This document shows, one piece after another, positions 42,658 through 51,937 of a stretch of DNA of 64,000 nucleotides. Within the stretch, counting starts at the first letter, position 1; every line of letters begins with the position of its first letter. A program made the position numbers and the translations under genes. Source of the stretch: Nocardia sp. BMG51109 (GTDB lineage: Bacteria > Actinomycetota > Actinomycetes > Mycobacteriales > Mycobacteriaceae); contig NZ_JAFQ01000004.1 of assembly GCF_000526215.1 (NCBI RefSeq), positions 7,254,001 to 7,318,000 on the forward strand. The letters are read 5' to 3'. Under the pieces are notes generated by a model, which was given only the letters and a program-made list of their open reading frames with translations, did not search any database and was not told the origin of the DNA.

Positions 42658-43506
42658 CTAAGCGCCGCGCCGGCGGCCGTGGGCCCGGTCGACGCGGCCG
42701 GCCAGGAAGTCGAAGAACCAGAACAGGATCAGCCCGACCAGCGACGACAGCAGCAGCGCGGTCAGCAGTTCCTCGGTCGACAGCCGCTGCCGGTACACGT
42801 CGATCATCCGGCCGATACCCGGCTCGCCCTGCCGGAAGAAGAAGTCCGCGACGATCGACCCGATGACGGCCATGCCGCCGGAGATCTTGAACCCGGAGAT
42901 CATCGCCGGAAGTGCCGCGGGCAGTTGCAGTTTCACCAGCCGCTGCCACCGGTTCGCGCCGTGCAGGGTGAACAGGTCGTGTTCGGCCGCCGCCACCGAC
43001 TTCAGCCCGAACAGGGTATTCGTGACGACCGGGAACAGCGACACCATCACGCACACGATGACCCGGCTGCCGAACTCGTAGCCGAACCAGAATCCGAACA
43101 GCGGCACCACCGCGAGGATCGGAATCGTTTGCAGCACCACCGCGTACGGGTACAGCGAGTACTCCGCCCAGCGCGCCTGGCTCATCACCACGGCGAACCC
43201 GACGCCCGCCACGATCGCGATGACGAGCCCGGCCAGCGCGATCTGCACGGTGGACCACAGCGCGGTCAGGATCTCGGTGCGCGCCACCGGATCCAGCAGC
43301 CCCTTCGACACCACCGTCTCCGGCGGCGGCAGCAGGAACTTCGACTGCTCCGGCAGCAGGTAGTGGCCCGCGACGTACCACGCGGCCAGCACCAGCGCGA
43401 ACACCACGATCGGCGCGACGATGCGCAGCGGCCCGCCGTGCAACCGCGGCAGCCTCGACCGCGCACCGGCCCGCGCCGTCGCCACCGCCCCGCTCGCCGT
43501 CGTCAT
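42658..43506 (-). CDS. ABC importer permease 1 (SsuC/TauC-like)
   Basis: A 282-residue inner-membrane permease with about six hydrophobic segments. The EAA loop is AAAEHDLFTLHGANRWQRLV followed by LPAALPAMISG, where the ATPase docks. It overlaps the ATPase stop by four bases and lies 37 bases before the binding-protein gene, giving a complete importer. Confidence 0.88.
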   Translation of the reverse strand: MTTASGAVATARAGARSRLPRLHGGPLRIVAPIVVFALVLAAWYVAGHYLLPEQSKFLLPPPETVVSKGLLDPVARTEILTALWSTVQIALAGLVIAIVAGVGFAVVMSQARWAEYSLYPYAVVLQTIPILAVVPLFGFWFGYEFGSRVIVCVMVSLFPVVTNTLFGLKSVAAAEHDLFTLHGANRWQRLVKLQLPAALPAMISGFKISGGMAVIGSIVADFFFRQGEPGIGRMIDVYRQRLSTEELLTALLLSSLVGLILFWFFDFLAGRVDRAHGRRRGA

Positions 43507-44321
43507 GCCGCCGTCTCCCGCTCGGCGCCGTGCAGCGCGGCCGACACCGCCGTCGCGATCTCGCCGAACTCGGCGGTGAACCGGATCCCCGGATCGCGGG
43601 GAAACTCCAGCGGCACAGGTATTTCCGCGGCGACCCGGCCCGGCCGTCCGGTGAGCACGATCACCCGCGTCGACATGTACACCGCCTCGGCGACCGAATG
43701 CGTGACGAACACCCCGGCGAAGGAATCCCGCAGGAACAGCTGGCTCACCTCTTGGTTCAGCCGCTGCCGGGTGATCTCGTCGAGCGCGCCGAACGGCTCG
43801 TCGAACAGGAACAGCTCCGGCCGCAGGGTGAGGGCGCGGGCGATGGACGCCCGCATCCGCATACCGCCGGACAGCTGGGCGGGCTTGTGCTTCTCGAATC
43901 CGGCCAGCCCGACCCGCTCGATCGCGTCCAGGGCACCGGCCCGGCGGGTGCGGCGATCGGCACCGGCCAGTTCGGCGGGAAGTTCCACGTTGGCCAGCAC
44001 GCTCCGCCAGGCCAGCAGCGTCGCCTCCTGGAAGATGTAGCCGAGCCGCCCGGTGGCGACGTCGACCGTGCCGGAGGTCGGCCGCTCGAATCCGGCCGCC
44101 AACCGCAACAGGGTCGACTTGCCGCAGCCGGACGGACCCACCAGGGACACGAATTCGCCTGGGCGAACGGCGAAGTCGACATCCCGCAGGGCGTGGGTGC
44201 CGTTGCCGAAGGTCAGTCCGACCCGCTCCAGAACGAGAGACGGCGCCGCCTCGGCCGGCGCGGTTTTCGTATACCCGGCTCGCTCGGCATCCGCGGAGGA
44301 GATCGCGGCGGAAGTGCTCAT
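43503..44321 (-). CDS. ABC importer ATPase 1
   Basis: A 272-residue nucleotide-binding subunit of the nitrate/sulfonate/taurine class: Walker A GPSGCGKST near residue 60, signature LSGGMRMRASIARAL, Walker B LFLFDEPF. The N-terminal 30 residues are a short extension. A TCGTATACGA site lies 60 bases upstream of its start. A second TCGTATAC is inside its own 5' coding part (44267). Confidence 0.9.
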   Translation of the reverse strand: MSTSAAISSADAERAGYTKTAPAEAAPSLVLERVGLTFGNGTHALRDVDFAVRPGEFVSLVGPSGCGKSTLLRLAAGFERPTSGTVDVATGRLGYIFQEATLLAWRSVLANVELPAELAGADRRTRRAGALDAIERVGLAGFEKHKPAQLSGGMRMRASIARALTLRPELFLFDEPFGALDEITRQRLNQEVSQLFLRDSFAGVFVTHSVAEAVYMSTRVIVLTGRPGRVAAEIPVPLEFPRDPGIRFTAEFGEIATAVSAALHGAERETAA

Positions 44322-44380
44322 ACCCAGAGTTCTATCGGCCGGTGGTTGCCGACAGCGTTCCGAACGATTACGCCCCTGTT

Positions 44381-44390
44381 TCGTATACGA
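44381..44390. promoter_or_regulatory. TCGTATAC operator-like site A
   Basis: TCGTATACGA immediately after the stop of amidohydrolase 1 and 60 bases before ATPase 1. It fits the TnGTnnACnA pattern of FadR-type GntR regulators. No GntR gene is in the window. Confidence 0.45.
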
Positions 44391-45599
44391 TTAATCCGGT
44401 TGCGCGGTAGTCCCATCGCGAACGACGATCCGCCCGCGCTGGAGCACCAGCCTGCGCGGCGGTACCGAAACGACCGCCGCCGCCGGGGTTTCGGCGTCGA
44501 CGGCGAACAGGTCGGCGGGCGCACCCGGCTCGAGCCCGTACCGTTCCAGCCCGAGAACCCGTGCGCCGCCGTAGGTTCCGGCGGCCAGTGCGAGCTCGAT
44601 CTCGGCGTCGGCGAGCAGCCGGTCGCGGAAGGCGACGGTGTTGATCCGGCGCAGCATGTCGCCGTCGCCGTAGGGGGTCCACAGATCGCGGATGCCGTCG
44701 TTGCCGAGCGCCAGGGCGGCACTAGCCTCGTGCATCACCCGCAGCGGCACCACCGGCGCGTCGCCGACCGCGCATGTCACCATGGCGACGCCGGCCTCGG
44801 CCAGATCGTCGGCGATGCGGCGCTGCTCGTCGGCCGGCAGCGCGCCCATGGCGTACGCGTGGCTGATCGCGACCCGGCCGGACAGGCCGGTCGCCCTGGT
44901 TCGCTCGATGATCAGGCCGAACTGCCAGGCGCCCAGCGAACCGGCGTCGTGCAGGTGGATGTCCACCTTGGCGCCGTACTTCTCGGCCAGGCCGAAGATG
45001 ACGTCGAGGTGCGCGACCGGGTCGCGGTCGTAGCCCGCCGGGTCCAGGCCGCCGACCACCTGCACACCGTCGGCCAGTGCGGCCTCCAGCAGCTCGGCGG
45101 TGCCCGGGCGGGTGATCAGGCCGCCCTGCGGGAAGGCGACGAGCTCGACGTCGACCCGCCCGGCATGCCGGGCGGCCGCGGCACGGACCGCCTCGACGCC
45201 GCGCAGGCCGATCTCGGGGTCGATGTCGATGTGGCTGCGCACGTGTGCCGTTCCCCGGCGGATCATCTCGCCGAGCAGGTTGCCCGCGTACTCGGCGCTC
45301 GGTATCCCCAGTTCGGCACGCCGCCCCTCGCCGTTGGCGATGCGCCCGGTCAGCGTCCGACCGCCGGTATTGGGCGTCCACGGGGCGCCGAACAGCGTCT
45401 TGTCCAGATGGCAGTGGGTGTCGACGAGGCCCGGAAACACCAGCGCCCCGGCCAGATCGAGGGTGTCGGCGTCCGGCGCCGACAGGCCGGGGCCGATCGT
45501 CTCGATGCGGCCGTCGCGGATCAGGATGTCGGCGGCCGCGGCGGGCCGTCCCGGAACCCAGGGACGGCCCCCGGTCAGCAGCAGGTCGTTCACGGTCAT
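44391..45599 (-). CDS. Amidohydrolase family protein 1 (cytosine deaminase-like)
   Basis: A 402-residue metal-dependent hydrolase. The metal ligands are visible in VDTHCHLDKT near residue 60, DIHLHDAG near 200 and SHAYAMGAL near 230. The HCHLDK form is that of cytosine deaminase-like (CodA/AtzC) enzymes that hydrolyse C-N bonds in rings. The ATG at 45599 is used; a GTG two codons later has better spacing to GGAAGG. It precedes importer 1 on the same strand and faces the second amidohydrolase. Confidence 0.85.
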   Translation of the reverse strand: MTVNDLLLTGGRPWVPGRPAAAADILIRDGRIETIGPGLSAPDADTLDLAGALVFPGLVDTHCHLDKTLFGAPWTPNTGGRTLTGRIANGEGRRAELGIPSAEYAGNLLGEMIRRGTAHVRSHIDIDPEIGLRGVEAVRAAAARHAGRVDVELVAFPQGGLITRPGTAELLEAALADGVQVVGGLDPAGYDRDPVAHLDVIFGLAEKYGAKVDIHLHDAGSLGAWQFGLIIERTRATGLSGRVAISHAYAMGALPADEQRRIADDLAEAGVAMVTCAVGDAPVVPLRVMHEASAALALGNDGIRDLWTPYGDGDMLRRINTVAFRDRLLADAEIELALAAGTYGGARVLGLERYGLEPGAPADLFAVDAETPAAAVVSVPPRRLVLQRGRIVVRDGTTAQPD

Positions 45600-45625
45600 C
45601 ACCTTCCGGAGAAATGTGCGGCACA

Positions 45626-45635
45626 TCGTATACAA
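45626..45635. promoter_or_regulatory. TCGTATAC operator-like site B
   Basis: TCGTATACAA, 27 bases upstream of the amidohydrolase 1 start. Identical to site C. Confidence 0.55.
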
Positions 45636-45749
45636 ATATCGCCCGAAATGCCTGGCGGGTGTCCTCGGCGTGCGCCCGGAAGGCTCTGCGCCGCAGGGCG
45701 CTTCGTAACATCGGCGAAGCATTGTCCGACCAGGATCGAAACACATACG

Positions 45750-45759
45750 TCGTATACAA
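45750..45759. promoter_or_regulatory. TCGTATAC operator-like site C
   Basis: TCGTATACAA, 32 bases upstream of the amidohydrolase 2 start. Sites B and C sit at nearly the same distance from the two divergent start codons. Confidence 0.55.
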
Positions 45760-45790
45760 CTGGTGCCGTCGTTCTCCCGGGAGGTGCCCC

Positions 45791-47095
45791 ATGCCGGATC
45801 TGATCCTGCGCGACGCCCGCATCGCCGACGATGCGGACCCCGTCGACATCGTCGTCGACGAAGGGCTCATCACCGCGATCGGATCCCGGCAGGCCGTTCG
45901 CGCCGAGAACGAGATCGACTGCGCCGCACGGGTGGTCATCCCCGGCCTGATCGAATCCCATCTGCACCTGGACAAGGCACTGCTGGATGCGGAGCGGCCC
46001 AACCGAGACGGCACCCTCGCCGGGGCGATCGCGGTCACCGCCGAACTCAAGCGCGGCTTCACCGTCGACTCGATCCGCGACCGCGCGCGCCGGGTGCTGG
46101 ACGCGGCGATCGCCAACGGCACCACGGTGGTCCGGGCACACCCGGACGTCGACCCGATCGTGGGCCTGCGCGGCGTGCACGCGCTGCTGGAACTGCGGGA
46201 GGAGTACCGCGAACTCATCGATCTGCAGATCGTCGCATTCCCGCAGGAGGGGATCCTGGGGGCGCCGGGCACACTGGAACTGCTGCGCGAGAGCCTGCGG
46301 TCGGGCGCCGACGTGATCGGCGGGTGCGCCTACAACGAGGCGACGGTCGCCGAGTGCCGCCGCCACGTCGATATCGTCTTCGGCCTGGCCGCCGAATTCG
46401 GTGTGCCGGTGGATATCCACGCGGATTTCGCCGACGACGCCACCGACCCCCGCTTCGCGATGGCCGACTACATCGCCGACACCACCGACCGGACCGGCAT
46501 GGCCGGCCGGGTGGCGCTGGGGCACATGACCTCGCTGGCGGGGCAGCCGCCGCGGCGACGACGGCGCACCCTGACCCGGCTGGCGGAGGCCGGTGTGGCG
46601 GTGGTGCCGCTGCCCGCGACCGATATGCACCTCGGCGGCCGCGGCGACGACACCAACGTCCGGCGCGGCATCGCGCCGATCCGCGAACTGTGGCGAGCCG
46701 GGGTCACCACGGCCTACTCCTCCAACAACATCCGCAACGCCTTCACCCCGTACGGCAACGCCGACCTGCTCGATATCGGACTGTTCCTGGCACAGACCTG
46801 CCATCTCTCCGGCCCGGACGACCTGCGGCGGGTGCTGGACATGGCCACCGGCCAGGCCGCCCGCGTGACCGGCGTCGACGACCGCCACGGCATCCGCATC
46901 GGCGCCGCCGCGGACCTGGTGGTGCTGTCCTCCCACCGCGTCGCCGACGTGCTGCTCGACCGCCCGGACCGCTGCTACGTCCTCAAGGCGGGCCGAATCG
47001 TGTCCCGCACCAGCCGAATTCACGAGCCGGCCAGGCCCGGCGTCCGGACACTGCCGCCGGCCGGTGCCGCACGCGGGGAAATACGTACGGCCTGA
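45791..47095 (+). CDS. Amidohydrolase family protein 2 (cytosine deaminase-like)
   Basis: A 434-residue amidohydrolase paralogous to the divergent protein: ESHLHLDKALLD near residue 57, the DIHADFADD segment near 212 and GHMTSLAG near 240. In the second motif the usual HxH is reduced to one His (DIHADF versus DIHLHD), so metal binding or substrate may differ. The last 35 residues are an Arg/Pro-rich extension. The start has GGGAGG upstream and the operator-like site C close by. Confidence 0.84.
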   Translation: MPDLILRDARIADDADPVDIVVDEGLITAIGSRQAVRAENEIDCAARVVIPGLIESHLHLDKALLDAERPNRDGTLAGAIAVTAELKRGFTVDSIRDRARRVLDAAIANGTTVVRAHPDVDPIVGLRGVHALLELREEYRELIDLQIVAFPQEGILGAPGTLELLRESLRSGADVIGGCAYNEATVAECRRHVDIVFGLAAEFGVPVDIHADFADDATDPRFAMADYIADTTDRTGMAGRVALGHMTSLAGQPPRRRRRTLTRLAEAGVAVVPLPATDMHLGGRGDDTNVRRGIAPIRELWRAGVTTAYSSNNIRNAFTPYGNADLLDIGLFLAQTCHLSGPDDLRRVLDMATGQAARVTGVDDRHGIRIGAAADLVVLSSHRVADVLLDRPDRCYVLKAGRIVSRTSRIHEPARPGVRTLPPAGAARGEIRTA

Positions 47096-47097
47096 CC

Positions 47098-47124
47098 ACC
47101 GGGCGGGGCATCACGCCGCCCGGT
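47098..47124. terminator. Bidirectional terminator hairpin between convergent genes
   Basis: Nine-bp stem (47098-47106 with 47116-47124) with a nine-base loop, overlapping the stop codon of ATPase 2 and three bases after amidohydrolase 2. GC-rich and without a U-tract. Confidence 0.5.
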
Positions 47125-47917
47125 CGTCGCTCTCGTGCACCAGCGCGTCGATCCGGCGCTTGTAGTCGTTGAATTCCGGTGCGGTCGTGTCGCGTTCGGC
47201 GGGCAGGTCGATGTCGATGATCTGCCGGACGTGTCCGGCGTTCCCGTGCGCCGTGCCGCCGGTCATCACGACCACCCGGTCCGCCAGGTACACCGCCTCG
47301 TCGATGCTGTGGGTGATGAAGACGACGGTGACGCCGGTCTCGGCGTGGATGCGCTTCAGCTCCGCCTGCATGGACGCGCGGGTCAGGGCGTCCAAGGCGC
47401 CGAACGGCTCGTCCATCAGCAGCACCGCCGGCCGGTTCGCCAGCACCCGCGCGATGGCCACGCGCTGCTGCATGCCGCCGGACAGCTGATGCGGGAAGGC
47501 ATCCCGCATCCGGGTGAGACCGACGGTGTCCAGGCAGCGGTCGACGGTCTCGCGGATATCGGCGCGGGCCAGGCGCGCCTGTTTCGGCCCGTAGGCGATG
47601 TTCTCGGCCACGGTGAGCCACGGGAACAACCCGTAGTCCTGGAATACGACGCCGCGATCCGGCCCGGGGCCCGCGATCGGATCGCCGCCGACGGTCACCG
47701 AACCCGTTGTGGCCGAGTCGAATCCGGCCAGGATGCGCAGCAGGGTGGACTTGCCGCAGCCACTGGCGCCGACCAGGCAGACGAATTCGCCGGCGGTGAT
47801 GTCCAGGCTCACGTCCGCGACCGCGAGTCCGGAGGCACCCGGATACCGCTTGCCGAGCTGCTCGAGGTGGAGATGCGCGGGCGGATTCGCCGCGCGCGGA
47901 GTGGAAGTGACGTTCAT
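47111..47917 (-). CDS. ABC importer ATPase 2
   Basis: A 268-residue ATPase of the nitrate/sulfonate/taurine class: Walker A GASGCGKST, Q-loop VVFQDYGLFPW, signature LSGGMQQRVAIARVL, Walker B VLLMDEPF. With the permease and binding protein upstream it forms a second full importer, transcribed towards the amidohydrolase 2 gene. Confidence 0.9.
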   Translation of the reverse strand: MNVTSTPRAANPPAHLHLEQLGKRYPGASGLAVADVSLDITAGEFVCLVGASGCGKSTLLRILAGFDSATTGSVTVGGDPIAGPGPDRGVVFQDYGLFPWLTVAENIAYGPKQARLARADIRETVDRCLDTVGLTRMRDAFPHQLSGGMQQRVAIARVLANRPAVLLMDEPFGALDALTRASMQAELKRIHAETGVTVVFITHSIDEAVYLADRVVVMTGGTAHGNAGHVRQIIDIDLPAERDTTAPEFNDYKRRIDALVHESDDRAA

Positions 47918-47930
47918 GGCGAAACCTGTC

Positions 47931-48830
47931 TCAGGTGGCGGCGGGCAGGAGTGGTCGCCGCCGGGCGAACAGCCGGACCAGCAGCACGAGGATCCGGTCG
48001 GCGAGGAATCCGGCCAGTCCGATGACGATCATGACCGCGACGATGAGGTCGGTGCGGGACTGTTCGCGCGCCTGGGTGATCAGCGCGCCCAAACCGACTC
48101 GGATGCCGACGGTTTCGCCGACGACGAGGATGACCCACGACAGTCCGAGCGCGATGCGCAGCCCGGCGACGATGCCGGGTATCGAGGCCGGGAGCACCAC
48201 TTTGTACAGCGTCCGCACCGGGCGGGTGCCCAGCATCGCCGCCGCCTCGAACAGTCGCGACGGCACCGCCCGCACCCCCGCGATGGTGTTCAGCAGCACC
48301 GGGAAGACCGCGGCGAGGAACACCAGGAAGATCGTCGAGCGGTCCCCGAACCCGATGATCAGCAGCGCCAGCGGGGCCCAGGCCGTGACCGGGATCGGCC
48401 GGATCAGGTTGATCGTCGGCTCCACCATCCGGTACACGAGGCGCGAACGACCCATGATGATGCCCAGCGGAATCGCCACCAGCGCGGCGAGCGCGAAACC
48501 CTGCACGACGCGCACGGTGCTCGCGTACAGATGCCACCACAGGGTGCCGCTGTAGGAGTCGTCGATGATGCCCCCGACGGCCAGGTCGGCCAGCCGTCGC
48601 AGCACCTCGAACGGTGTCGGCAGATAACGCATCTGGATACCCAGCGGCAGCGTCCAGCCGCCGTGTACACCGCGATCCCACGCCAGATAGATCAGGATCG
48701 GAACCGGCAGCGCCCACAGCGCGGCGGCGGCCCGGGACCGGTAGCGCGCGGCCCGCAGCGCCGGTCGCGGATCGGATGTCGTTGTCACCGCGGGTTTTTC
48801 GGTGGCGACCGGAGCGTCGGCGCGGGTCAT
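47931..48830 (-). CDS. ABC importer permease 2 (SsuC-like)
   Basis: A 299-residue permease with about six membrane segments after a 40-residue cytoplasmic tail. The EAA loop is LFEAAAMLGTRPVRTLYKV then LPASIPGIVAG. The ATG at 48830 overlaps the binding-protein stop by four bases (ATGA), and it is 13 bases from the ATPase gene. Confidence 0.9.
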   Translation of the reverse strand: MTRADAPVATEKPAVTTTSDPRPALRAARYRSRAAAALWALPVPILIYLAWDRGVHGGWTLPLGIQMRYLPTPFEVLRRLADLAVGGIIDDSYSGTLWWHLYASTVRVVQGFALAALVAIPLGIIMGRSRLVYRMVEPTINLIRPIPVTAWAPLALLIIGFGDRSTIFLVFLAAVFPVLLNTIAGVRAVPSRLFEAAAMLGTRPVRTLYKVVLPASIPGIVAGLRIALGLSWVILVVGETVGIRVGLGALITQAREQSRTDLIVAVMIVIGLAGFLADRILVLLVRLFARRRPLLPAAT

Positions 48831-49834
48831 CGGGCACCCTCCCGGGCCGGCTGGGCGGCGAACACCCGGGTCATATCGGGCGCCTCGGGCAGCTGATCGA
48901 AGGCGACCATCTGCTCGGCCAGTGCCGCGACCCGCCGCCGGTACGCGTCGTCCAGCTCCGAGCGGGGCGTGATGTTCGCGATCGCGATATCGGCGACGGC
49001 GCGATCGACGCCGAAGGTATCGGCCAGCCCGCGAGCCCACGCGTCGTGGTCGGACCGCATGAATTCGACCGCCCGGGTGAAGCTGTGCACGGTCTGCCGC
49101 GCCCGTTCCCGATCGTCGTCGAGCGCGCGGCCGGCGGCGCCGAAGACGATGTTGACGCCGCCGATCGGGGTGTCGTACGGCGAGAGCAACTGCCGCGCAC
49201 CGGATTTCAGCGCGATCGAGACGCCCGGCTCGGCGCTCAGGAAGGCATCGACCTGCCCGGACCGGTAGGCGTTCACCATATCCCCGTAGGCCAGGTTGAC
49301 CAGCTGCACATCGGCCGCCGGATCGAGCCCGTGCGCCCGCAGCGTCAGTTTCAGCAGGATCTCCTGGGACGATCCGGCCGGGAAGCCGATCTTCTTGCCG
49401 CGCAGGCCGTTCGGGCCGGCGATCTCGGGCCGCCCGACGAATCCGGAGCCGCCGTCCGCCGCCGAGGCGACGATCCGGACGTCCTGGCGCGCCGCGGCGC
49501 CCGCCAGCATGGACGGGGCGCCCAGCACGCCGAAGTCGACGGCGCCGGAGGCGAGCGCGTTCTTGATGTCCGGCGAATTATCGAACAGCACAACCTCGTA
49601 CGTCGTGCCCGCGGGCGCGAAGCGCTGCATGAAATACGGCGCGTACAGATGCGGCTGACCGCGCAGCGTACCGATGCGAATCGCGTTCGGATCGGATCCA
49701 CCCACGCTGTCCGGGGTGGGTATGCAGGCCGTCAGAGCGGCCAGTGCCACGGCCGACACCAGCGCCGCGAGCAGGGAGCGCCAGCGCGTCCCGCCGCCGC
49801 GGCCGGGTACCGGGTCCTCGACGATCGACCCCAC
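48827..49834 (-). CDS. ABC importer substrate-binding lipoprotein 2 (SsuA/NrtA-like)
   Basis: A 335-residue solute-binding lipoprotein: basic start, hydrophobic stretch, lipobox ALTAC near residue 37, then an NMT1/SsuA-like domain with VVLFDNSPDIKNALASGAVD, a typical ligand-side helix. The GTG at 49834 was chosen because GGAAGG lies seven bases upstream; an earlier frame to 49915 lacks signal-peptide character. First gene of importer 2. Confidence 0.83.
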   Translation of the reverse strand: MGSIVEDPVPGRGGGTRWRSLLAALVSAVALAALTACIPTPDSVGGSDPNAIRIGTLRGQPHLYAPYFMQRFAPAGTTYEVVLFDNSPDIKNALASGAVDFGVLGAPSMLAGAAARQDVRIVASAADGGSGFVGRPEIAGPNGLRGKKIGFPAGSSQEILLKLTLRAHGLDPAADVQLVNLAYGDMVNAYRSGQVDAFLSAEPGVSIALKSGARQLLSPYDTPIGGVNIVFGAAGRALDDDRERARQTVHSFTRAVEFMRSDHDAWARGLADTFGVDRAVADIAIANITPRSELDDAYRRRVAALAEQMVAFDQLPEAPDMTRVFAAQPAREGAR

Positions 49835-50263
49835 ATTCGCACCTTCCGCCTCCCGGCCCACATTGGTTGGACCACTTGTCTGCCGACAGTAGGAGGCGGT
49901 CGGCCGGGTCGCCACGCGGGCGAACGAACGTCACGAGTGCTTTACACCGACGCAATGCCCGGCCGAGAACCGTACGAACCCACGAACTTCCGGGAGCACC
50001 GGCGAGGGGCCGCCGTGCCCTCGCGCACACGGCGGGCCGCCGGGGGACGCCGTTCGCCACATGCCCCGGATACCCCCGATCGACCAGGCAACGGCACATA
50101 CCCGAGCACCGATACCGGTACGACCCGGTCGCCGGGCAGGTGGGATGCGCCGGCAGTGCGCCGAGCGACACCGGCAGTACCAGCGGCTGCTCGGCGCCGG
50201 ACCGGTCGTCGGCAGAGCCGACACGGGCGGTGGCGCGACAGGCGCCCTGCGAGAGAGACGCGC
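49835..50263. other. Intergenic region between importer 2 and yebC
   Basis: 429 bases without a supported gene. The open frames present on both strands are Arg/Pro-rich and lack start signals. No clear promoter, palindrome or repeat was recognised, and no GTATAC site like those near the amidohydrolases was seen here. Confidence 0.5.
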
Positions 50264-51016
50264 TCAGGCGTCGAGTTCGGCGAGGATGTCGTCGGAGACG
50301 TCCACGTTGGTGTAGACGTTCTGCACGTCGTCGCTGTCCTCGAGGGCGTCGACCAGCTTGAACACCTTGCGGGCGCCGTCGGCGTCGACCGCGACCGTGG
50401 TCGAGGGCTGGAACCCGGACTCGGCCGAGTCGTAGTCGATGCCGGACTGCTGCAACGCGGTGCGCACCGCCACGAGATCGCTCGGCTCGCTGATCACCTC
50501 GAACGACTCGCCCAGGTCGTTGACCTCCTCGGCACCCGCGTCGAGCACCGCGACCAGCACGTCGTCCTCGGACAGGCCGTTCTTCTCGAGGGTGACCAGG
50601 CCCTTGCGGCTGAACAGGTACGACACGGAACCGGCATCGGCCATGCTGCCGCCGTTGCGGGTCATCGCGACCCGCACCTCGCCGGCGGCGCGGTTGCGGT
50701 TGTCGGTCAGGCATTCGACCAGCACGGCGACGCCGTTCGGGCCGTAGCCCTCGTACATGATGGTCTGCCACTCGGCGCCGCCGGCCTCCTCGCCGCCGCC
50801 ACGCTTGCGCGCGCGCTCGATGTTGTCCTGCGGGACCGAGTTCTTGCGGGCCTTCTGGATGGCGTCGTACAGCGTCGGGTTGCCGTCCGGGTCACCGCCG
50901 CCGGTCCGCGCCGCCACCTCGATGTTCTTGATCAGTTTCGCGAACAGCTTGCCCCGCTTGGCGTCCAGGGCGGCCTTCTTGTGCTTGGTGGTGGCCCATT
51001 TGGAGTGGCCGCTCAT
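50264..51016 (-). CDS. YebC/PmpR family transcription/translation regulator
   Basis: A 250-residue YebC family protein starting [20 protein letters not shown], the most conserved part of the family, with the later [18 protein letters not shown] segment. Members have been described as transcription factors and, more recently, as ribosome-associated factors that ease translation of proline stretches. It follows pdxT in the conserved order but is cut off from ruvC by about 19 kb of accessory genes. Confidence 0.94.
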   Translation of the reverse strand: MSGHSKWATTKHKKAALDAKRGKLFAKLIKNIEVAARTGGGDPDGNPTLYDAIQKARKNSVPQDNIERARKRGGGEEAGGAEWQTIMYEGYGPNGVAVLVECLTDNRNRAAGEVRVAMTRNGGSMADAGSVSYLFSRKGLVTLEKNGLSEDDVLVAVLDAGAEEVNDLGESFEVISEPSDLVAVRTALQQSGIDYDSAESGFQPSTTVAVDADGARKVFKLVDALEDSDDVQNVYTNVDVSDDILAELDA

Positions 51017-51154
51017 TCCCTACTTCCTTCACGTCGGTGTGCTCGGGTCCGGCAGACAACTTGTCCAGTCTACTGCCCGGCCCTGTCGTCTCCGGCGGCC
51101 GGATGCGCCGGTCCGGTACCGTTCGGTGCCGTCACGCGGGCTGCACGGCGGTGA

Positions 51155-51808
51155 TCACGAGGACCGCACGGTCGCGCGCTCCCGCACGGACTCGACGAAC
51201 ATGCGATGCACCCGCAGGTCGCCGGTCACCTCCGGGTGGAACGAGGTCGCCAGCACGCCGCCCTGGCGCACCGCGACGATCCGCCCGGCCGCGGCGTCCG
51301 ACGGCGGTTGCTCCCCCGCGGTCGCGGCCCCCACGGACGGTACCCGGGCCAGTACCTCGACGCCCTCGCCGACACGCTCGACCCACGGCGCCCGGATGAA
51401 CACCGCCCGGACCGGGCCGTCGTCGAGGCCCGCGAAGTCGAGATCGGTTTCGAAGGAGTCGACCTGGCGGCCGAAGGCGTTGCGCCGCACCGTCATATCG
51501 ATGCCGGACAGCGACCGCGCATCGGGCCGGGTGTCGAGCACCTCGCCGGCCAGCAGGATCATCCCGGCGCAGGACCCGAACGCGGGCATACCCTCGCGCA
51601 GCCGCTGCCGCAGCGGTTCCAGCAGCCCGAACACCTCCAGCAGCTTGCTGATCGCGGTGGACTCCCCGCCGGGCAGCACCAGCCCGTCGACCGCCGCCAG
51701 CTCCGGCTCCCGGCGCACGCTCACCGCGTCGGCGCCGCAGGCCGCCAGGGCGCGGAAATGTTCGCGCACGTCGCCCTGCAACGCCAGCACACCAATGGTC
51801 GGTCTCAC
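51155..51808 (-). CDS. pdxT: Pyridoxal 5'-phosphate synthase glutaminase subunit PdxT
   Basis: A 217-residue class-I glutaminase that feeds ammonia to PdxS for vitamin B6 synthesis. [10 protein letters not shown] near residue 45, the nucleophile in [11 protein letters not shown] near 78, and SFHPEVTGD near 190 give the Cys-His-Glu triad. The GTG at 51808 matches the family start ([14 protein letters not shown]). pdxS is not in the window. It lies 138 bases upstream of yebC. Confidence 0.93.
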   Translation of the reverse strand: MRPTIGVLALQGDVREHFRALAACGADAVSVRREPELAAVDGLVLPGGESTAISKLLEVFGLLEPLRQRLREGMPAFGSCAGMILLAGEVLDTRPDARSLSGIDMTVRRNAFGRQVDSFETDLDFAGLDDGPVRAVFIRAPWVERVGEGVEVLARVPSVGAATAGEQPPSDAAAGRIVAVRQGGVLATSFHPEVTGDLRVHRMFVESVRERATVRSS

Positions 51809-51937
51809 GCCTCGAGCATACGAGCCGGGCACGGCGGCGCCGCTCGCAGCCGGGACCGCTGTGGCCCTGCTCACCCGTGGCGTCAAGGTTCCGCAAGGGA
51901 TCTGTTCGACCGACCGGCATGCGGGAACACTCGCGCC

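Noticed and set aside
51809..51937. Possible c-di-AMP (ydaO-type) riboswitch before the KimA-like permease
   Set aside because: The leader is short and I could not find the conserved ydaO core sequences; only a weak GTTCCGC/GCGGGAAC pairing is visible.
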